A stretch of DNA of 44,284 nt from positions 1-44,284 of the forward strand of contig NZ_JAQYWQ010000051.1 in NCBI RefSeq assembly GCF_029379315.1, written 5' to 3'. Every line of letters starts with the position of its first letter. Within the stretch, counting starts at the first letter, position 1. Shown here one piece after another: positions 8,670-19,394 of the stretch. The translations under genes and the position numbers were made by a program. Source of the stretch: Nostoc sp. S13 (GTDB lineage Bacteria > Cyanobacteriota > Cyanobacteriia > Cyanobacteriales > Nostocaceae). The notes under the pieces are model-generated. The model did no database searches. It was not told where the DNA came from and saw only the letters and a program-made list of their open reading frames with translations.

Positions 8670-11600
8670 TCATGCTGAATTCTGAGGACTGACGCCTTTA
8701 TTCTGTTTCGATAAGTCTAATAAGACGATCGCCTTCACTAATTCTTCTGGATCTACAGGCTTGGAAATATGCAGTTGAAATCCGACAGCGATCGCTTGCT
8801 GATGATCTATCTCGCCAGCATAGGCAGTTAAAGCGATCGCTGGAATTGTCCCGCCTTGCTCTGGTTCCAAACTCCTCACCTCTTGCATCAGCATATAACC
8901 ATCCATTTCTGGCATCCCGATATCGCTGATGATCAAATTTGGCTGGGATTGACTCAGGGCAGTTAAAGCTGCAATGGCTGAGGCTGCAACTGTTACCGTT
9001 GCACCATATTGCTCTAGCATGAAGGGCAAAAATTGTCGCATATCTGCATCATCATCCACCACGAGAATCTCTAAGCCAGACAGGGGCAAGGACTGAGCCG
9101 CCACAAGTGAGGAGTTATCCTTTGTATCCTTGATTCCTTTGCTTTCATCCTGTAAACATGGAAGTCTAACAGTGAAAGTTGCTCCTTTACCTTCACCCAG
9201 GCTTTCTGCTTGAACAGTTCCCCCGTGAAGTTCTACAAGATGGTGAACGATCGCTAATCCTAAACCTAAACCGCCAAATTTTCGAGTTGTCGCACCATCT
9301 GCTTGACGGAAATAATCAAAGACATAAGGTAAGAACTCAGGTGCAATCCCCTTTCCTGTGTCAGTGACGCAGATTTGTAGCTGTGGGCCGACTTGCTCTA
9401 ATTTAATTTTTACCTGTCCCCCGCTAGGAGTAAACTTAATCGCATTGGAAAGGATATTCCAAATGACTTGTTGCAATCGATTGGCATCGCCTAAAACTGG
9501 CCCGACACCAGATTCAAGAATTGTCTGAATCTGGATAGACTTAGCCTCGCCCGATAAACGCACTGTCTCGATCGCAGCTACAATCACTGATACCAAATTA
9601 ATCTGCTCGAAGTTAAGGTTAAGTTTACCCTGAAGGATGCGGGAGACATCAAGCAAATCTTCAATCAATTGAGTTTGTAACTTGGCGTTGCGCTCAATGG
9701 TTTCTAGGGCGCGATCGCTTGTTGCTTGGTCAAGCTTGCGGCTCCGCATCAGTTTTGCCCAACCCAGAATCGGGTTAAGCGGTGTTCTCAGTTCATGGGA
9801 CAGCACGGCGAGAAATTCATCTTTGATGCGATTTGCTGATTCTGCTGCACTTCGTGCCGTTCGTTCGGCTTCATAGAGATGAGCGCGAGCGATCGCTTGG
9901 GCGCATTGTTGAGCAATAGCCAAGATAAATGCTTGATCTTCCCCACTAAGTTGTTGAAGCTGGGCAAATCCCAAAGTTATACCGCCAACTGCCCAACCCT
10001 CCACCATCAACGGAATAGAAATCCAGGCTTCAAAGTCATATTGGGCGTAAGCTTGGGCCAAATGCGGGTAACGAGCTACCCGATTTTGTATTGGTTCAGC
10101 CCAAATAGGTTGCCCAGTCCGCACAGCTTCTGCTAAAGGAGAAGGTGAATCTATGGGAAAATTACGCCAAGTATTCAGCAAATCTTGGTTAAAGCCAACC
10201 GCCCGCACAATTTCCAGTTCAGTTTTACTTTTATTCAGCAAGGCGACGAGGACACAACTGGCTCCCAAGGCAGCCATGCTCTGGTCTACAATGACTTCAG
10301 ATACTTGGGCTGGTGTCAGTAATTCTGAAAGGGCAGCCGTGATCGACTGGAGACGGGCAATGCGCTCTAAGGCTCGCTCTGCTGTTCTTTGTGCCTGCTG
10401 TGCTTCTTGGTAAAGGCGGGCATTATCGATGGCGATCGCCGCTCGATGGGCAACATCTTCCGCTAGTGACAAGTCAGCCGGGCTGTAACGACGTTCTGAT
10501 TCAGCAGTTACAAAGGAAATAGCACCAAAAATCCGTCCGCGTGCCACCAAGGGCAAGATTATACAAGACTTTAAACCAAGTTCACGCAGAATCCGCAGAT
10601 ATTCTGGATCTGGGATGGCTGCTGCTAGGGCTGCATCTGAAATCTCAGCTATCATTTCACTTTGACCGGTACGCAGCACTTTCGGCACACCTTCAGGTGC
10701 ATCCAACTTTCTCGGATAAAGCTGATAAAGTTCCCAGCCAAGTTTAACTTTCTCTGGATCTCGGTGAGCAACTGCTACCCGATTAATTGATTGGTTGTCT
10801 TGGAGCAGATCAACGCCGCACCAATCGGCGAAGTCAGGCACAACTAGGTTTGCCACGCTTGCTAGCGTACTTTCGTAATCGAGGGAAGAGGCGAGGGTTG
10901 CACTGACTTGAGCCAAAAACGCTGCTCGTTGCTGATCGGCTTCTGCTTCCTGTCGGGCGGTTTGCTCTTGAATCAGTTGGATACGTTCGGCTTCAGATTT
11001 TTTGCGAGCGGTGATATCAAGCACAATACCACTCATGTGTGTGGCTTTACCAGCTTGGTTGAAAAAGGCTTTTCCCCGACACGCTGCGTAGCGGATACTG
11101 GCGTCATCTCGAATAATTCGATATTCTAAATTATGCTCCACGCCTTCATTAATCGCTCGACTCAACGATTGAGCCAGCAATCCTCGATCATCTGGATGCA
11201 GGCGGGCTAAAAGCGCTTGGGAGGTGGCAACAAATGTTTGAGGTGTTAACCCAAATAGTTGATAAATCTGCTCATCCAAGTCAAAGCGATCGTTGGCAAT
11301 ATCCCAACTCCAAACACCGATTTGGGCAGATTTTAACGCCATATTGAGTTGTGCTTGGCTGTCTTCTAGACCTTGATAAAGACGAGCATTTTCTAGAGAA
11401 ATGGCAATTTGAACTGTCAAGATTTCCAGTATAGAAAGTTTTTCCTGTGTAAAGGCGCTGGAGATCAGATTGTTTTCTAAATATAAAATACCAAGTAATT
11501 TCGACTGACGAGCGATCGGCAAACAAAGTACAGATTTAGGTTGCTTTTGAATTACATACTCGTCTTTTGAAAACAGATTCTGCTCAGTGGCATTCTGCAA

Positions 11601-14600
11601 AATCACTGTTTCTTGAGTTCGTTGAACATAATTCAGCATTGATTGCGGAATAACCTGTGAAATTTCACCTTTTAATACAGGTCGAGAAACATTGAGCTTT
11701 TCTGCTAGAGGATTAACCTTAGCTTCTACTTCGATCACCAGATTTTGCTCGTGTTCAAGCAACAAATAACCGATTTCTGCTCCTGCTTGTTCGATGACAA
11801 TTTGCATTAATGTCTTCAACAACCGCGAAAGAACAATTTCACTAGATATAGTTTGAGACGCTTTAACTACTGATAAAAAGTCTAGATGTTCACCTGTGGT
11901 GAAAAACGTTCCGTTAGAGACAAGCTGTTGTGGTAATAGCTGAGGATAGGATTCTTCAAGATGCTTGACTTTAGCAAATGCCTCCCAGCGCACATAGGCA
12001 TTTTTAGCTGCTTGCAAATAGCTTTTGGCAATTAATTCAAACTCCCGCTCCAAGTAAAACTTAGCGCCTAGCTCATTAGCCAAAGCTTCATATTGCACAA
12101 ATCCCTGCTCACGGGCTGAAGCAATTGATTGCTCATACAGGCGCATTGCTTCCAAGTCTCGACCCTCAATCCGAGCTATTTCAGCAGCAACTAATTGAGA
12201 CTTATGTAAGAAGTTTGCAGGGCAGTGGTTAGCCCAGTATTGCAATTGCTGCTGATGGCATTCTAAGGTTTGTAAAAACTCTTCTTGCTTTTGATCAGTT
12301 ACTGTTAGATAAAGAGCCGTTAGAGTCAGTGAGTAATATAAGACATAATCTGTTTCAATTGGTAATGCCAGTGTCAAAACTGGTAAATTGGACAATTTCA
12401 AGGCATACTTAAGTGCTTCTGCATACTGCCCATAGGTAACAAAGATAATTAATTTGATAATGTGATAAAAAATAATTCCACTGACAAAACCTGTATCTGT
12501 AATAATAGATAAAGCGCGTGGTTCATCAAATTCGTCATTACTTAGAGCCAGGTTATGGTGAGTAAGTCCGCGCAGATTCATCAGTAGCATCTGCTGTAAT
12601 CTAATTGTCTGATAGACAGCCTCGTGTTTAGACTGGCGGGCAAAGGTGGTGTATTTTTCTAGAGATTTGTATGTTTCTGTAAGTGGAGAACCTAACTGGA
12701 TAATTTGCCACGAGCCTTGATAGCCGTTGTAGTTTGCCATTGTCACATCACCTGCTTCTACACAGCCGATAAATCCCCTCTCTAAAAAGGGAATATCAGT
12801 AGCAATATGGTTACGCCAAACGTTGATATGACTTCCATGAATGTGTAGAACAACTCCTCTAAGTTTCAAGTCATGTAACTTTTCATTCAATTGAATTGTC
12901 ATCTCAGAAAATGCGTAGCCTGTAGGAATATCATGGAAGATGGAAACTAACAACATGGCATACATACTGTAAGCAAAACACGAATCTTCCGTATTCCCAA
13001 ACTTGAGTGAGTAGTTAACTGCTTTAAGTACAACTAACGGAAACAGATGGGGTCTACCGAGATAAGTAGGTGGGCCTAAAGTCGTCAACAGACTAATCAA
13101 TGTCTTAATATTTGGATCTTGGATCACCGGGGCATTAATTAAATCACAGACTTGTCTATCACCTAAATTTATTAATACCTGGTTTTTTTCAATAGCGAGC
13201 GCACTTTGCACTTGCTCATTTAAATCAGGGAATGTCACCTCAAAAAGTTTTAAGGCTTCTAATCCCAATGTCAACGCTTCTTCATACCTCCCTGCAACTT
13301 GATAAAGCCTGATTTGCAGCATATAAATATTAGATTTTTCCACAGAAGATTCTGCTATGAGCAATAGAAGATCAAATAATTCTTCCGCTTGCTCTAAATT
13401 TCCTATTAAAAATTCACACTCAGCCCGTTCTCTAAATAAAGTAAATGTTTGTTCATATTGTTCAATCCAGTCATTTTCAGCTAAAAGATTCATGGCAACG
13501 CTAAAAAATCTTTTAGCATGAGTGTAGGCTGTGGAAGCTTTTGCCTTTTTACCAGCGATTAAATTCAATCGCACCAATTCATCTTTTTGTGTTTGTTCAA
13601 TAATCAGATCCACAGCGAGATTAAGTTGATTGACTAGATCAAAAACTTGCTCGTTCACTTGTTCCTGACTAGCATTCTTTAGCAAAAGCTGCCCAATCTT
13701 TAGGTGAACAGCCGACTTTGATTCATCGGCAATTAAGGCATAAGCAGCTTGTTGAACTCGATCATGGTAGAAACGATAGTTTTTATCAACACTTTCATCT
13801 GACTCAATGGAAATAATTAACCCTCTTAAAATTGCTTCAACCAGTGCATTTGCCGTTTCTTCAAGAGATTGTTCACCAACGATCGCTAAAACTTCTAAAT
13901 CAAAGCGATTACCGATGCAAGAGGCTAACTTCAGCACCTGTTGAGTTGCTCTTGGCAGTTTTTGCATCCGCCTAATCATCAAATTGACAATATTATCTGT
14001 AATAGCTTGAGCTTCAATCTTAGCTAGATTCCATTGCCACCCTCCCTTGCTAAGGGGGGATTGAGGGGGGTGAAAATTTAGCAGATTTTCTTGATGGAGT
14101 GTTTTGAGAAATTCATTGACAAAAAAAGGATTACCATCAGTTTTTTGGATAATCAATTCAGCCAGGGGTGCTACTTGTTCTGCTGAACTATGTAAGGTAT
14201 CAGCAATCAACTGATTAACATAGGCAAGATTCAACGGTTTAAGAATAATTTCAGTTGTTCTTGCTCCATGCTGCCGAACCTTCTTTATCATCAAACTAAA
14301 GGGATGTAGAACATCTACTTCATTATCTCGATACGCCAAAATGAAGCAGATATATTGGATACTAGAGCCAGTAATAATAGTTTGAATTAAATTCAAAGTA
14401 GCGCTATCTGCCCACTGCATATCATCCAAAAAAACAGTGAGTGGATGCTCTTTTTGAGCAAAGACATTGATAAAGTTTTGAAACACCAAATTGAATCGGT
14501 TTTGAGATTCAGCAGGCCCCAACTCTGGTATAGGAGACTGTTCTCCAACGATTAGTTCAACTTCTGGAATTACATCAGCGATTAGTCTACCATTGTTCCC

Positions 14601-15800
14601 TAATGCTGCTTGTATTCGCTTTTTCCAGGTGGCAAGTTGAGCTTTAGGCTGTGTTAAAATTTGTCGAACGAGTGTTTGAAAAGCTTGAACAATGGTGGAA
14701 TAAGGAATATCTCGTTTGTACTGATCAAATTTACCACAGATAAAAACCCCACGTTCTCTGACAATAGGTTTATGAATCTCCTTCACCAGAGAAGATTTAC
14801 CAACCCCAGCATAGCCAGAGACGAACACAATCTCTAGTTTTCCTTGGCGAACAACTCGCTCAAATGCTTCTAGAAGCTTGGCAATCTCTTGTTCTCGCCC
14901 ATACAATTTTTGAGGAATTTGAAAGCGCTCTGAGATATCTTGCTCACCCAAAACAAAGGATTGGATTTGTCCGCTTGTCTCCAATTGCTTTAAGCACCGT
15001 TCCAGATCAAATTGCAAACCTAAAGCGCTCTGATACCTCTGTTCTGCCTCCTTCGACAGCAATTTCATCATGATGTCACAAAGCATTTGCGGAATATCAG
15101 AGTTCAGCTTTGTCGGGGATAGGGGAGATTTGGCAATATGACAATGCACCCACTCTAAGGGGTCTTGACCTTGAAACGCTAGCTGACCTGTGAGCATCTC
15201 ATAAAAGGTGACTCCCAGTGAATACAAATCGCTGCGATGGTCAATTCCTCGATTCATCCGCCCAGTTTGCTCAGGTGACAAATAAGGTAAACTGCCTTCA
15301 ATGCGACTGGAACTGCTAACCATTTGTTGCTCATAAGGAATAAAGGCAGCAATTCCAAAATCGGCGATTTTAACCTGATTAGTTTCGAGGTTAACTAAGA
15401 TATTTTGCGGCTTAATATCCTTGTGGACAATGTTATAAGTGTGGATTTGTGCGAGTTTGCTGGTGATTTCAATGGCAATCTTCAGAAACGGAACAGGCTG
15501 TTGAAATTGGTCTAGCAACTCGTCGAGCGATCGCCCTCCAAAATCCTCCATAATTAAATAAGGAATTCCCTGGTGCATCTCTAAGGCGTAGGCTTTGAGT
15601 GCGGCGGCGGTGTTTAACCTTTGAGCGATCGCATACTCATGTTTGAGTTGTTCAATATTATTCGGTGTACACTGTTCTGGACGTAGCCCTTTGATAATTA
15701 CCGGACACTGATCTTTAAGCTTAATTCCACGGTATATGACTGCTTTTACCCCTGCTTTTAACAAAGTAACAATCTGAAATCCGGGTAATGCAATCATCAT
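8670..15800 (-). CDS. Hybrid Ser/Thr kinase-AAA ATPase-histidine kinase-receiver protein
   Basis: A 2376-residue cytosolic signalling protein. Order: Ser/Thr kinase domain (1-270; HKDIKPQN with catalytic D128, DFG 147-149), AAA/STAND ATPase (about 295-620; Walker A GYAGVGKSS 329-337), a long helical TPR-like region (to about 1340), GAF (about 1370-1520), PAS (about 1540-1660), two more GAFs (about 1690-1850 and 1880-2020), HisKA with phospho-acceptor H2002 (LSHELRTPLN), HATPase (NILSNAIKFTPSGG, DTGKGI, GGLGLGLAI), and a C-terminal receiver (VDDDADM, DIGMPEMDG, SKPVD). The HstK group of Nostocales kinases has this kinase-plus-histidine-kinase arrangement. All catalytic motifs look intact. A repeat-derived stretch, HPPQSPLSKGGW (around residue 580), interrupts the ATPase region in frame. 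Starts at one of two adjacent ATGs. Confidence 0.88.
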   Translation of the reverse strand: MMIALPGFQIVTLLKAGVKAVIYRGIKLKDQCPVIIKGLRPEQCTPNNIEQLKHEYAIAQRLNTAAALKAYALEMHQGIPYLIMEDFGGRSLDELLDQFQQPVPFLKIAIEITSKLAQIHTYNIVHKDIKPQNILVNLETNQVKIADFGIAAFIPYEQQMVSSSSRIEGSLPYLSPEQTGRMNRGIDHRSDLYSLGVTFYEMLTGQLAFQGQDPLEWVHCHIAKSPLSPTKLNSDIPQMLCDIMMKLLSKEAEQRYQSALGLQFDLERCLKQLETSGQIQSFVLGEQDISERFQIPQKLYGREQEIAKLLEAFERVVRQGKLEIVFVSGYAGVGKSSLVKEIHKPIVRERGVFICGKFDQYKRDIPYSTIVQAFQTLVRQILTQPKAQLATWKKRIQAALGNNGRLIADVIPEVELIVGEQSPIPELGPAESQNRFNLVFQNFINVFAQKEHPLTVFLDDMQWADSATLNLIQTIITGSSIQYICFILAYRDNEVDVLHPFSLMIKKVRQHGARTTEIILKPLNLAYVNQLIADTLHSSAEQVAPLAELIIQKTDGNPFFVNEFLKTLHQENLLNFHPPQSPLSKGGWQWNLAKIEAQAITDNIVNLMIRRMQKLPRATQQVLKLASCIGNRFDLEVLAIVGEQSLEETANALVEAILRGLIISIESDESVDKNYRFYHDRVQQAAYALIADESKSAVHLKIGQLLLKNASQEQVNEQVFDLVNQLNLAVDLIIEQTQKDELVRLNLIAGKKAKASTAYTHAKRFFSVAMNLLAENDWIEQYEQTFTLFRERAECEFLIGNLEQAEELFDLLLLIAESSVEKSNIYMLQIRLYQVAGRYEEALTLGLEALKLFEVTFPDLNEQVQSALAIEKNQVLINLGDRQVCDLINAPVIQDPNIKTLISLLTTLGPPTYLGRPHLFPLVVLKAVNYSLKFGNTEDSCFAYSMYAMLLVSIFHDIPTGYAFSEMTIQLNEKLHDLKLRGVVLHIHGSHINVWRNHIATDIPFLERGFIGCVEAGDVTMANYNGYQGSWQIIQLGSPLTETYKSLEKYTTFARQSKHEAVYQTIRLQQMLLMNLRGLTHHNLALSNDEFDEPRALSIITDTGFVSGIIFYHIIKLIIFVTYGQYAEALKYALKLSNLPVLTLALPIETDYVLYYSLTLTALYLTVTDQKQEEFLQTLECHQQQLQYWANHCPANFLHKSQLVAAEIARIEGRDLEAMRLYEQSIASAREQGFVQYEALANELGAKFYLEREFELIAKSYLQAAKNAYVRWEAFAKVKHLEESYPQLLPQQLVSNGTFFTTGEHLDFLSVVKASQTISSEIVLSRLLKTLMQIVIEQAGAEIGYLLLEHEQNLVIEVEAKVNPLAEKLNVSRPVLKGEISQVIPQSMLNYVQRTQETVILQNATEQNLFSKDEYVIQKQPKSVLCLPIARQSKLLGILYLENNLISSAFTQEKLSILEILTVQIAISLENARLYQGLEDSQAQLNMALKSAQIGVWSWDIANDRFDLDEQIYQLFGLTPQTFVATSQALLARLHPDDRGLLAQSLSRAINEGVEHNLEYRIIRDDASIRYAACRGKAFFNQAGKATHMSGIVLDITARKKSEAERIQLIQEQTARQEAEADQQRAAFLAQVSATLASSLDYESTLASVANLVVPDFADWCGVDLLQDNQSINRVAVAHRDPEKVKLGWELYQLYPRKLDAPEGVPKVLRTGQSEMIAEISDAALAAAIPDPEYLRILRELGLKSCIILPLVARGRIFGAISFVTAESERRYSPADLSLAEDVAHRAAIAIDNARLYQEAQQAQRTAERALERIARLQSITAALSELLTPAQVSEVIVDQSMAALGASCVLVALLNKSKTELEIVRAVGFNQDLLNTWRNFPIDSPSPLAEAVRTGQPIWAEPIQNRVARYPHLAQAYAQYDFEAWISIPLMVEGWAVGGITLGFAQLQQLSGEDQAFILAIAQQCAQAIARAHLYEAERTARSAAESANRIKDEFLAVLSHELRTPLNPILGWAKLMRSRKLDQATSDRALETIERNAKLQTQLIEDLLDVSRILQGKLNLNFEQINLVSVIVAAIETVRLSGEAKSIQIQTILESGVGPVLGDANRLQQVIWNILSNAIKFTPSGGQVKIKLEQVGPQLQICVTDTGKGIAPEFLPYVFDYFRQADGATTRKFGGLGLGLAIVHHLVELHGGTVQAESLGEGKGATFTVRLPCLQDESKGIKDTKDNSSLVAAQSLPLSGLEILVVDDDADMRQFLPFMLEQYGATVTVAASAIAALTALSQSQPNLIISDIGMPEMDGYMLMQEVRSLEPEQGGTIPAIALTAYAGEIDHQQAIAVGFQLHISKPVDPEELVKAIVLLDLSKQNKGVSPQNSA

Positions 15801-15981
15801 GCCAAATACTCCAGGCGTGCTTCTTCAGGAATAATGCGAGATTAGTTGTATTTTAGATACATTTGTTTGAGCAGGTTAAATTTAAATGATATCAGGTTCA
15901 GATAATTATTTATGCTGACTCTACATCCAAAAATAAGCTAAAATTCAAGCAGAGTAAGCATTTTCCGCTCAGAAACTTTCC

Positions 15982-16722
15982 ATGCTTGATAACCTGCAAA
16001 CCCAAATTTACCAACTAGAACAATTTGCCAACAGCCTTGTTTCTAACCAACTAACACACCTTAGCGTGATCAGTATTGGTATCATCTTTGCCGCTGGCTT
16101 GCTCACCAGTCTCACACCCTGTATGCTTTCTATGCTACCAATTACCATTGGTTACATCGGCGGTTATGAAGCCAAAAGCCGCCTGCAAGCAGCAGCCCAA
16201 TCAACTTGGTTTGCTTTGGGATTAGCAACTACATTGGCAGGACTTGGTATCATAGCAGCTTTTGTGGGAAAAGTATACGGTCAAGTGGGAATTGGTTTGC
16301 CGATTATCGTCAGCATTATCGCCATTCTCATGGGGCTGAACTTACTAGAAGCACTACCTCTGCAATTTCCATCCTTGGGTGAAACCAATTGGATTTCGCC
16401 AGATTTACCAGCAGGATTGCGTTCCTATTTGCTGGGGCTGACTTTCGGCTTAGTCGCATCCCCTTGTAGCACGCCTGTTTTAGCCAGCTTACTGGGTTGG
16501 ATTGCCAATACACAAGACTTAATTTTAGGCGCTGTTTTGCTACTTTCTTATACAGCCGGTTATGTAGCACCATTGATTTTGGCGGGTACTTTTACAGCTT
16601 CAATTAAAAAGTTACTAGAATTGCGTCGCTGGTCTGGTTGGATTAACCCAGTTAGCGGGGCGCTGTTGGTAGGATTCGGTGTATTTTCCTTAATTTCTCG
16701 GATTCCCCTTGGCAGTTTTTAA
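15982..16722 (+). CDS. ccdA: Cytochrome c biogenesis protein CcdA
   Basis: An integral thylakoid or plasma membrane protein that carries electrons from cytosolic thioredoxin to the lumen to keep haem-binding cysteines of apocytochromes reduced. The 246 residues have about six membrane helices and the two conserved redox motifs LTPCMLSMLP and ASPCSTPVL, each with its single cysteine beside proline. It is followed 29 bases later by ccs1 on the same strand, so the two form the usual System II (Ccs) pair. Length and motifs are normal for the short cyanobacterial/plastid CcdA type. Confidence 0.93.
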   Translation: MLDNLQTQIYQLEQFANSLVSNQLTHLSVISIGIIFAAGLLTSLTPCMLSMLPITIGYIGGYEAKSRLQAAAQSTWFALGLATTLAGLGIIAAFVGKVYGQVGIGLPIIVSIIAILMGLNLLEALPLQFPSLGETNWISPDLPAGLRSYLLGLTFGLVASPCSTPVLASLLGWIANTQDLILGAVLLLSYTAGYVAPLILAGTFTASIKKLLELRRWSGWINPVSGALLVGFGVFSLISRIPLGSF

Positions 16723-16751
16723 TATCAATACTTTTTTAGATTTTATACCTA

Positions 16752-18152
16752 ATGACTTTAGAAGATTCAGCGTCAAAAGAATTAAAATGGTGGGCAGTAC
16801 CTGGGCAGTTTTTACGGCAGGAGCTTTTGCCTGTACTGACTAACTTACGACTAGCGATCGCCCTACTGCTATTGATTGCAATCTTTAGCTCCACCGGTAC
16901 TGTAATTGAACAAGGTCAGTCACCCGCATTCTATCAGACTAACTATCCAGAACATCCAGCTTTATTTGGTTTCTTAACTTGGAAGGTAATTCAGGTAGTT
17001 GGGTTAGACCACGTATATCGTACTTGGTGGTTTCTGGCATTACTGATCTTATTTGGTACTAGCTTAACTGCTTGTTCTTTTACCCGTCAGTTACCAGCCT
17101 TAAAAGCCGCCCAGCGCTGGAAATATTACGAAGAACCCCGGCAATTTCAAAAGTTAGCTTTGAGTGCAGAACTAGATACTGGTTCCCTGAATTCTCTCAG
17201 TCAAATATTACAAAAACGCCGCTATAAAATTTTTCTTGATCTTGAAAAAGAAAATCTCCTCTACGCCCGCAAGGGAATAGTCGGACGCATCGGCCCAATT
17301 ATTGTTCATATTGGCATCGTCGCTATTCTGCTAGGGGGAATTTGGGGGGCGATGACTGGGTTTCTTGCTCAGGAAATGGTTGCCAGTGGCGATACATTTA
17401 AAGTGACAAATATTGTCGATGCTGGCCCCTTAGCAGCAGCCCAAGTCCCGAAAGATTGGTCTGTGCGCGTCAATCGTTTTTGGATTGACTACACACCATC
17501 TGGCGGAATTGATCAATTTTATTCAGATTTGTCTGTCTTAAATAATCAGGGAAAGGAAGTTGAGCATAAGAAGATTTTTGTCAACGAGCCTTTGCGATAT
17601 CATGGCGTAACTTTCTATCAAACAGATTGGGGACTTGCAGCTGTTCGCGTCCAATTTAACAACAGCCCGATTTTTCAGCTACCGATGGCGCAATTGAACA
17701 CCAACGGTAAGGGGCGGATTTGGGGAACCTGGGTTCCGACTAAACCGGATTTGAGTGAGGGTGTCTCCCTGTTAGCCAAAGACTTGCAAGGGATGGTATT
17801 AATTTATGATGCCACTGGCAAACTTGTTGATACTGTCCGCGCTGGGATGTTCACCGAAATCAATGGCGTGAAGCTGAAAATTCTCGAAGTCATTGGCAGC
17901 ACTGGCTTACAAATTAAAGCCGATCCAGGCATACCAATTGTTTACTCAGGGTTTGGTTTACTAATGCTGGGTGTGGTGATGAGTTACTTTTCCCACTCGC
18001 AAATATGGGCATTGCAAAAAGGCGATCGCTTGTATGTCGGTGGCAAAACTAATCGCGCCCAAGTTGCTTTTGAACAAGAGGTTTTAGAGATTTTAGATCG
18101 GCTGAGTTCACAACCAAAAGGCGAGGAGAAAGAGACAGCAGTTAAAGTTTAA
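16752..18152 (+). CDS. ccs1: Cytochrome c biogenesis protein Ccs1/ResB
   Basis: Membrane component of the System II haem ligation machinery, which with CcsA delivers haem to c-type cytochromes in the lumen. The 466 residues show N-terminal membrane helices ([40 protein letters not shown]), another around 185-205 ([16 protein letters not shown]), a large lumenal domain with the ResB signature ([19 protein letters not shown]), and a C-terminal helix ([21 protein letters not shown]). Downstream of ccdA with 29 bases between them, so almost certainly co-transcribed. A large imperfect hairpin begins at its stop codon. Confidence 0.93.
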   Translation: MTLEDSASKELKWWAVPGQFLRQELLPVLTNLRLAIALLLLIAIFSSTGTVIEQGQSPAFYQTNYPEHPALFGFLTWKVIQVVGLDHVYRTWWFLALLILFGTSLTACSFTRQLPALKAAQRWKYYEEPRQFQKLALSAELDTGSLNSLSQILQKRRYKIFLDLEKENLLYARKGIVGRIGPIIVHIGIVAILLGGIWGAMTGFLAQEMVASGDTFKVTNIVDAGPLAAAQVPKDWSVRVNRFWIDYTPSGGIDQFYSDLSVLNNQGKEVEHKKIFVNEPLRYHGVTFYQTDWGLAAVRVQFNNSPIFQLPMAQLNTNGKGRIWGTWVPTKPDLSEGVSLLAKDLQGMVLIYDATGKLVDTVRAGMFTEINGVKLKILEVIGSTGLQIKADPGIPIVYSGFGLLMLGVVMSYFSHSQIWALQKGDRLYVGGKTNRAQVAFEQEVLEILDRLSSQPKGEEKETAVKV

Positions 18153-18196
18153 ACCCAAAGGAACACAGAGTCATCCTCTGCGTTCCTCTGGGGTTT
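18151..18196 (+). terminator. Hairpin after ccs1
   Basis: The left arm AAACCCAAAGGAACACAGAG (18151-18170) pairs with 18176-18196 with few mismatches around a 5-base loop. It lacks a U run but sits exactly at the operon end. The sequence also belongs to a dispersed repeat type (ACAGAG...CTCTGCGTTCCTCTG) common between Nostoc genes, so terminator function is inferred. Confidence 0.45.
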
Positions 18197-18366
18197 CCTC
18201 TGCGCCCCTTTGCGTTTCAAAGTTATCTAGAATTAATTACGCCCATACCGCTACAAATTGGGAAATTACTAGAGGTACTTATTATAAAGCGTGTTTTACT
18301 TCTGTTAGCAAAGCGGGGCGTAGCCCATTCACCAATTCTGAATTATGACTCCTGAATTCTGCTGTA

Positions 18367-18780
18367 TTACTTTTGGTGACGCACTTCAACCACGGTATGT
18401 ACATTACCGCGAGGCGTAAAATCTGCTTTCACCGTCACTTCCAACGGATGACAAGCAGCTACAAAATCATCCAAAATTTGATTTGCAGATTCTTCGTGGG
18501 AAATGTAGCGATCGCGGTAACTATTAATATAAAGCTTAAGTGCCTTCAATTCTACTACCCGTTCATCAGGCACATAGCTAACATAAATTGTCGCAAAGTC
18601 AGGATAACCAGAAAACGGACATTTACAAGTAAATTCCGGCAAAGTAATGTTGATGTCATATCGCCTCCCCACACGCGGATTCGGAAAAGTAATTAGTTTA
18701 CCTTCCGCAATGTCGCGTTCGCCATACTTAATTTCTTGGCTTGCGTGGGATACACTTTCAGTTAATTTATCAGTTGTCAT
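18367..18780 (-). CDS. queF: NADPH-dependent preQ1 synthase QueF
   Basis: Reduces the nitrile of 7-cyano-7-deazaguanine (preQ0) to the aminomethyl group of preQ1, a late step in making the queuosine base of tRNA. At 137 residues it is the short, single-domain type I form. The nucleophilic cysteine and acid are in FTCKCPFSGYPDFA, and the QueF motif region is VELKALKLYINSYRDRYISHEE. The Glu/Lys/His pattern expected for substrate binding is present. No other queuosine genes lie nearby. Starts at ATG 18778-18780. Confidence 0.93.
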   Translation of the reverse strand: MTTDKLTESVSHASQEIKYGERDIAEGKLITFPNPRVGRRYDINITLPEFTCKCPFSGYPDFATIYVSYVPDERVVELKALKLYINSYRDRYISHEESANQILDDFVAACHPLEVTVKADFTPRGNVHTVVEVRHQK

Positions 18781-18852
18781 TGGTTATTTTACTTGTCTTT
18801 ACATCTTTTTATTAATTTTATAACTCCTGTACAGACGCGATTAATCACGTCT

Positions 18853-19248
18853 CTACTCTTCCTTCTCCCAGTCAGGACAATTCTCATCTTCACAACCGTG
18901 GGGATGCATGGCACAAACTAACAAATTACCACCATAAACTTGACCGTGGTAGTGACTACAACCGATACAGGCAGGATTTTTTTCGGCTGTGGGTTCAACT
19001 GAATAAGGAAAACCCGGATCTACATCTGCTACAATGTCTTCTAATTCCCAGTAAGCTTCCAACATTGGTTCAGCAAAATCCTGTAAATACTGATCGACTT
19101 CAGTGACAATATTAGGGACTTGATCGATCATTTCTTCCGTTAGCTCAAAAAAAGCGTCTACCATTTCATTCATTCCCAGGAAGAAACGCTCTACTTCATC
19201 AGCCACTATTTCGACGATTTCTACTAAATCTTTTTGCCACTGTTCCAT
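18853..19248 (-). CDS. Conserved cyanobacterial protein with C-terminal cysteine cluster
   Basis: Function unknown. I chose the internal ATG at 19248, giving 131 residues starting MEQWQKDLVEIVE; a longer frame reaches 19326 but its first 26 residues look non-native. The N-terminal 80 residues are acidic and strongly helical (long Leu/Ile/Val/Glu heptads). The last 40 residues carry CIGCSHYHG, CAMHPHGCE and ENCPDWE, a Cys/His-rich patch that could bind a metal. It lies between queF and a phasin-like gene on the same strand, without obvious operon spacing. Confidence 0.7.
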   Translation of the reverse strand: MEQWQKDLVEIVEIVADEVERFFLGMNEMVDAFFELTEEMIDQVPNIVTEVDQYLQDFAEPMLEAYWELEDIVADVDPGFPYSVEPTAEKNPACIGCSHYHGQVYGGNLLVCAMHPHGCEDENCPDWEKEE

Positions 19249-19394
19249 AAACTTGAAGCCCTTACAGGCTATAAACAAGACGGTTTGTGCTATCTGGCTT
19301 GAAGCACTAGAGTACACACTAGGCAATGTATCTTATCAAGTTTCTAACTGAAGTGCCACTTATTACTGATATTTCGATCAAACAATGCTTTTTA

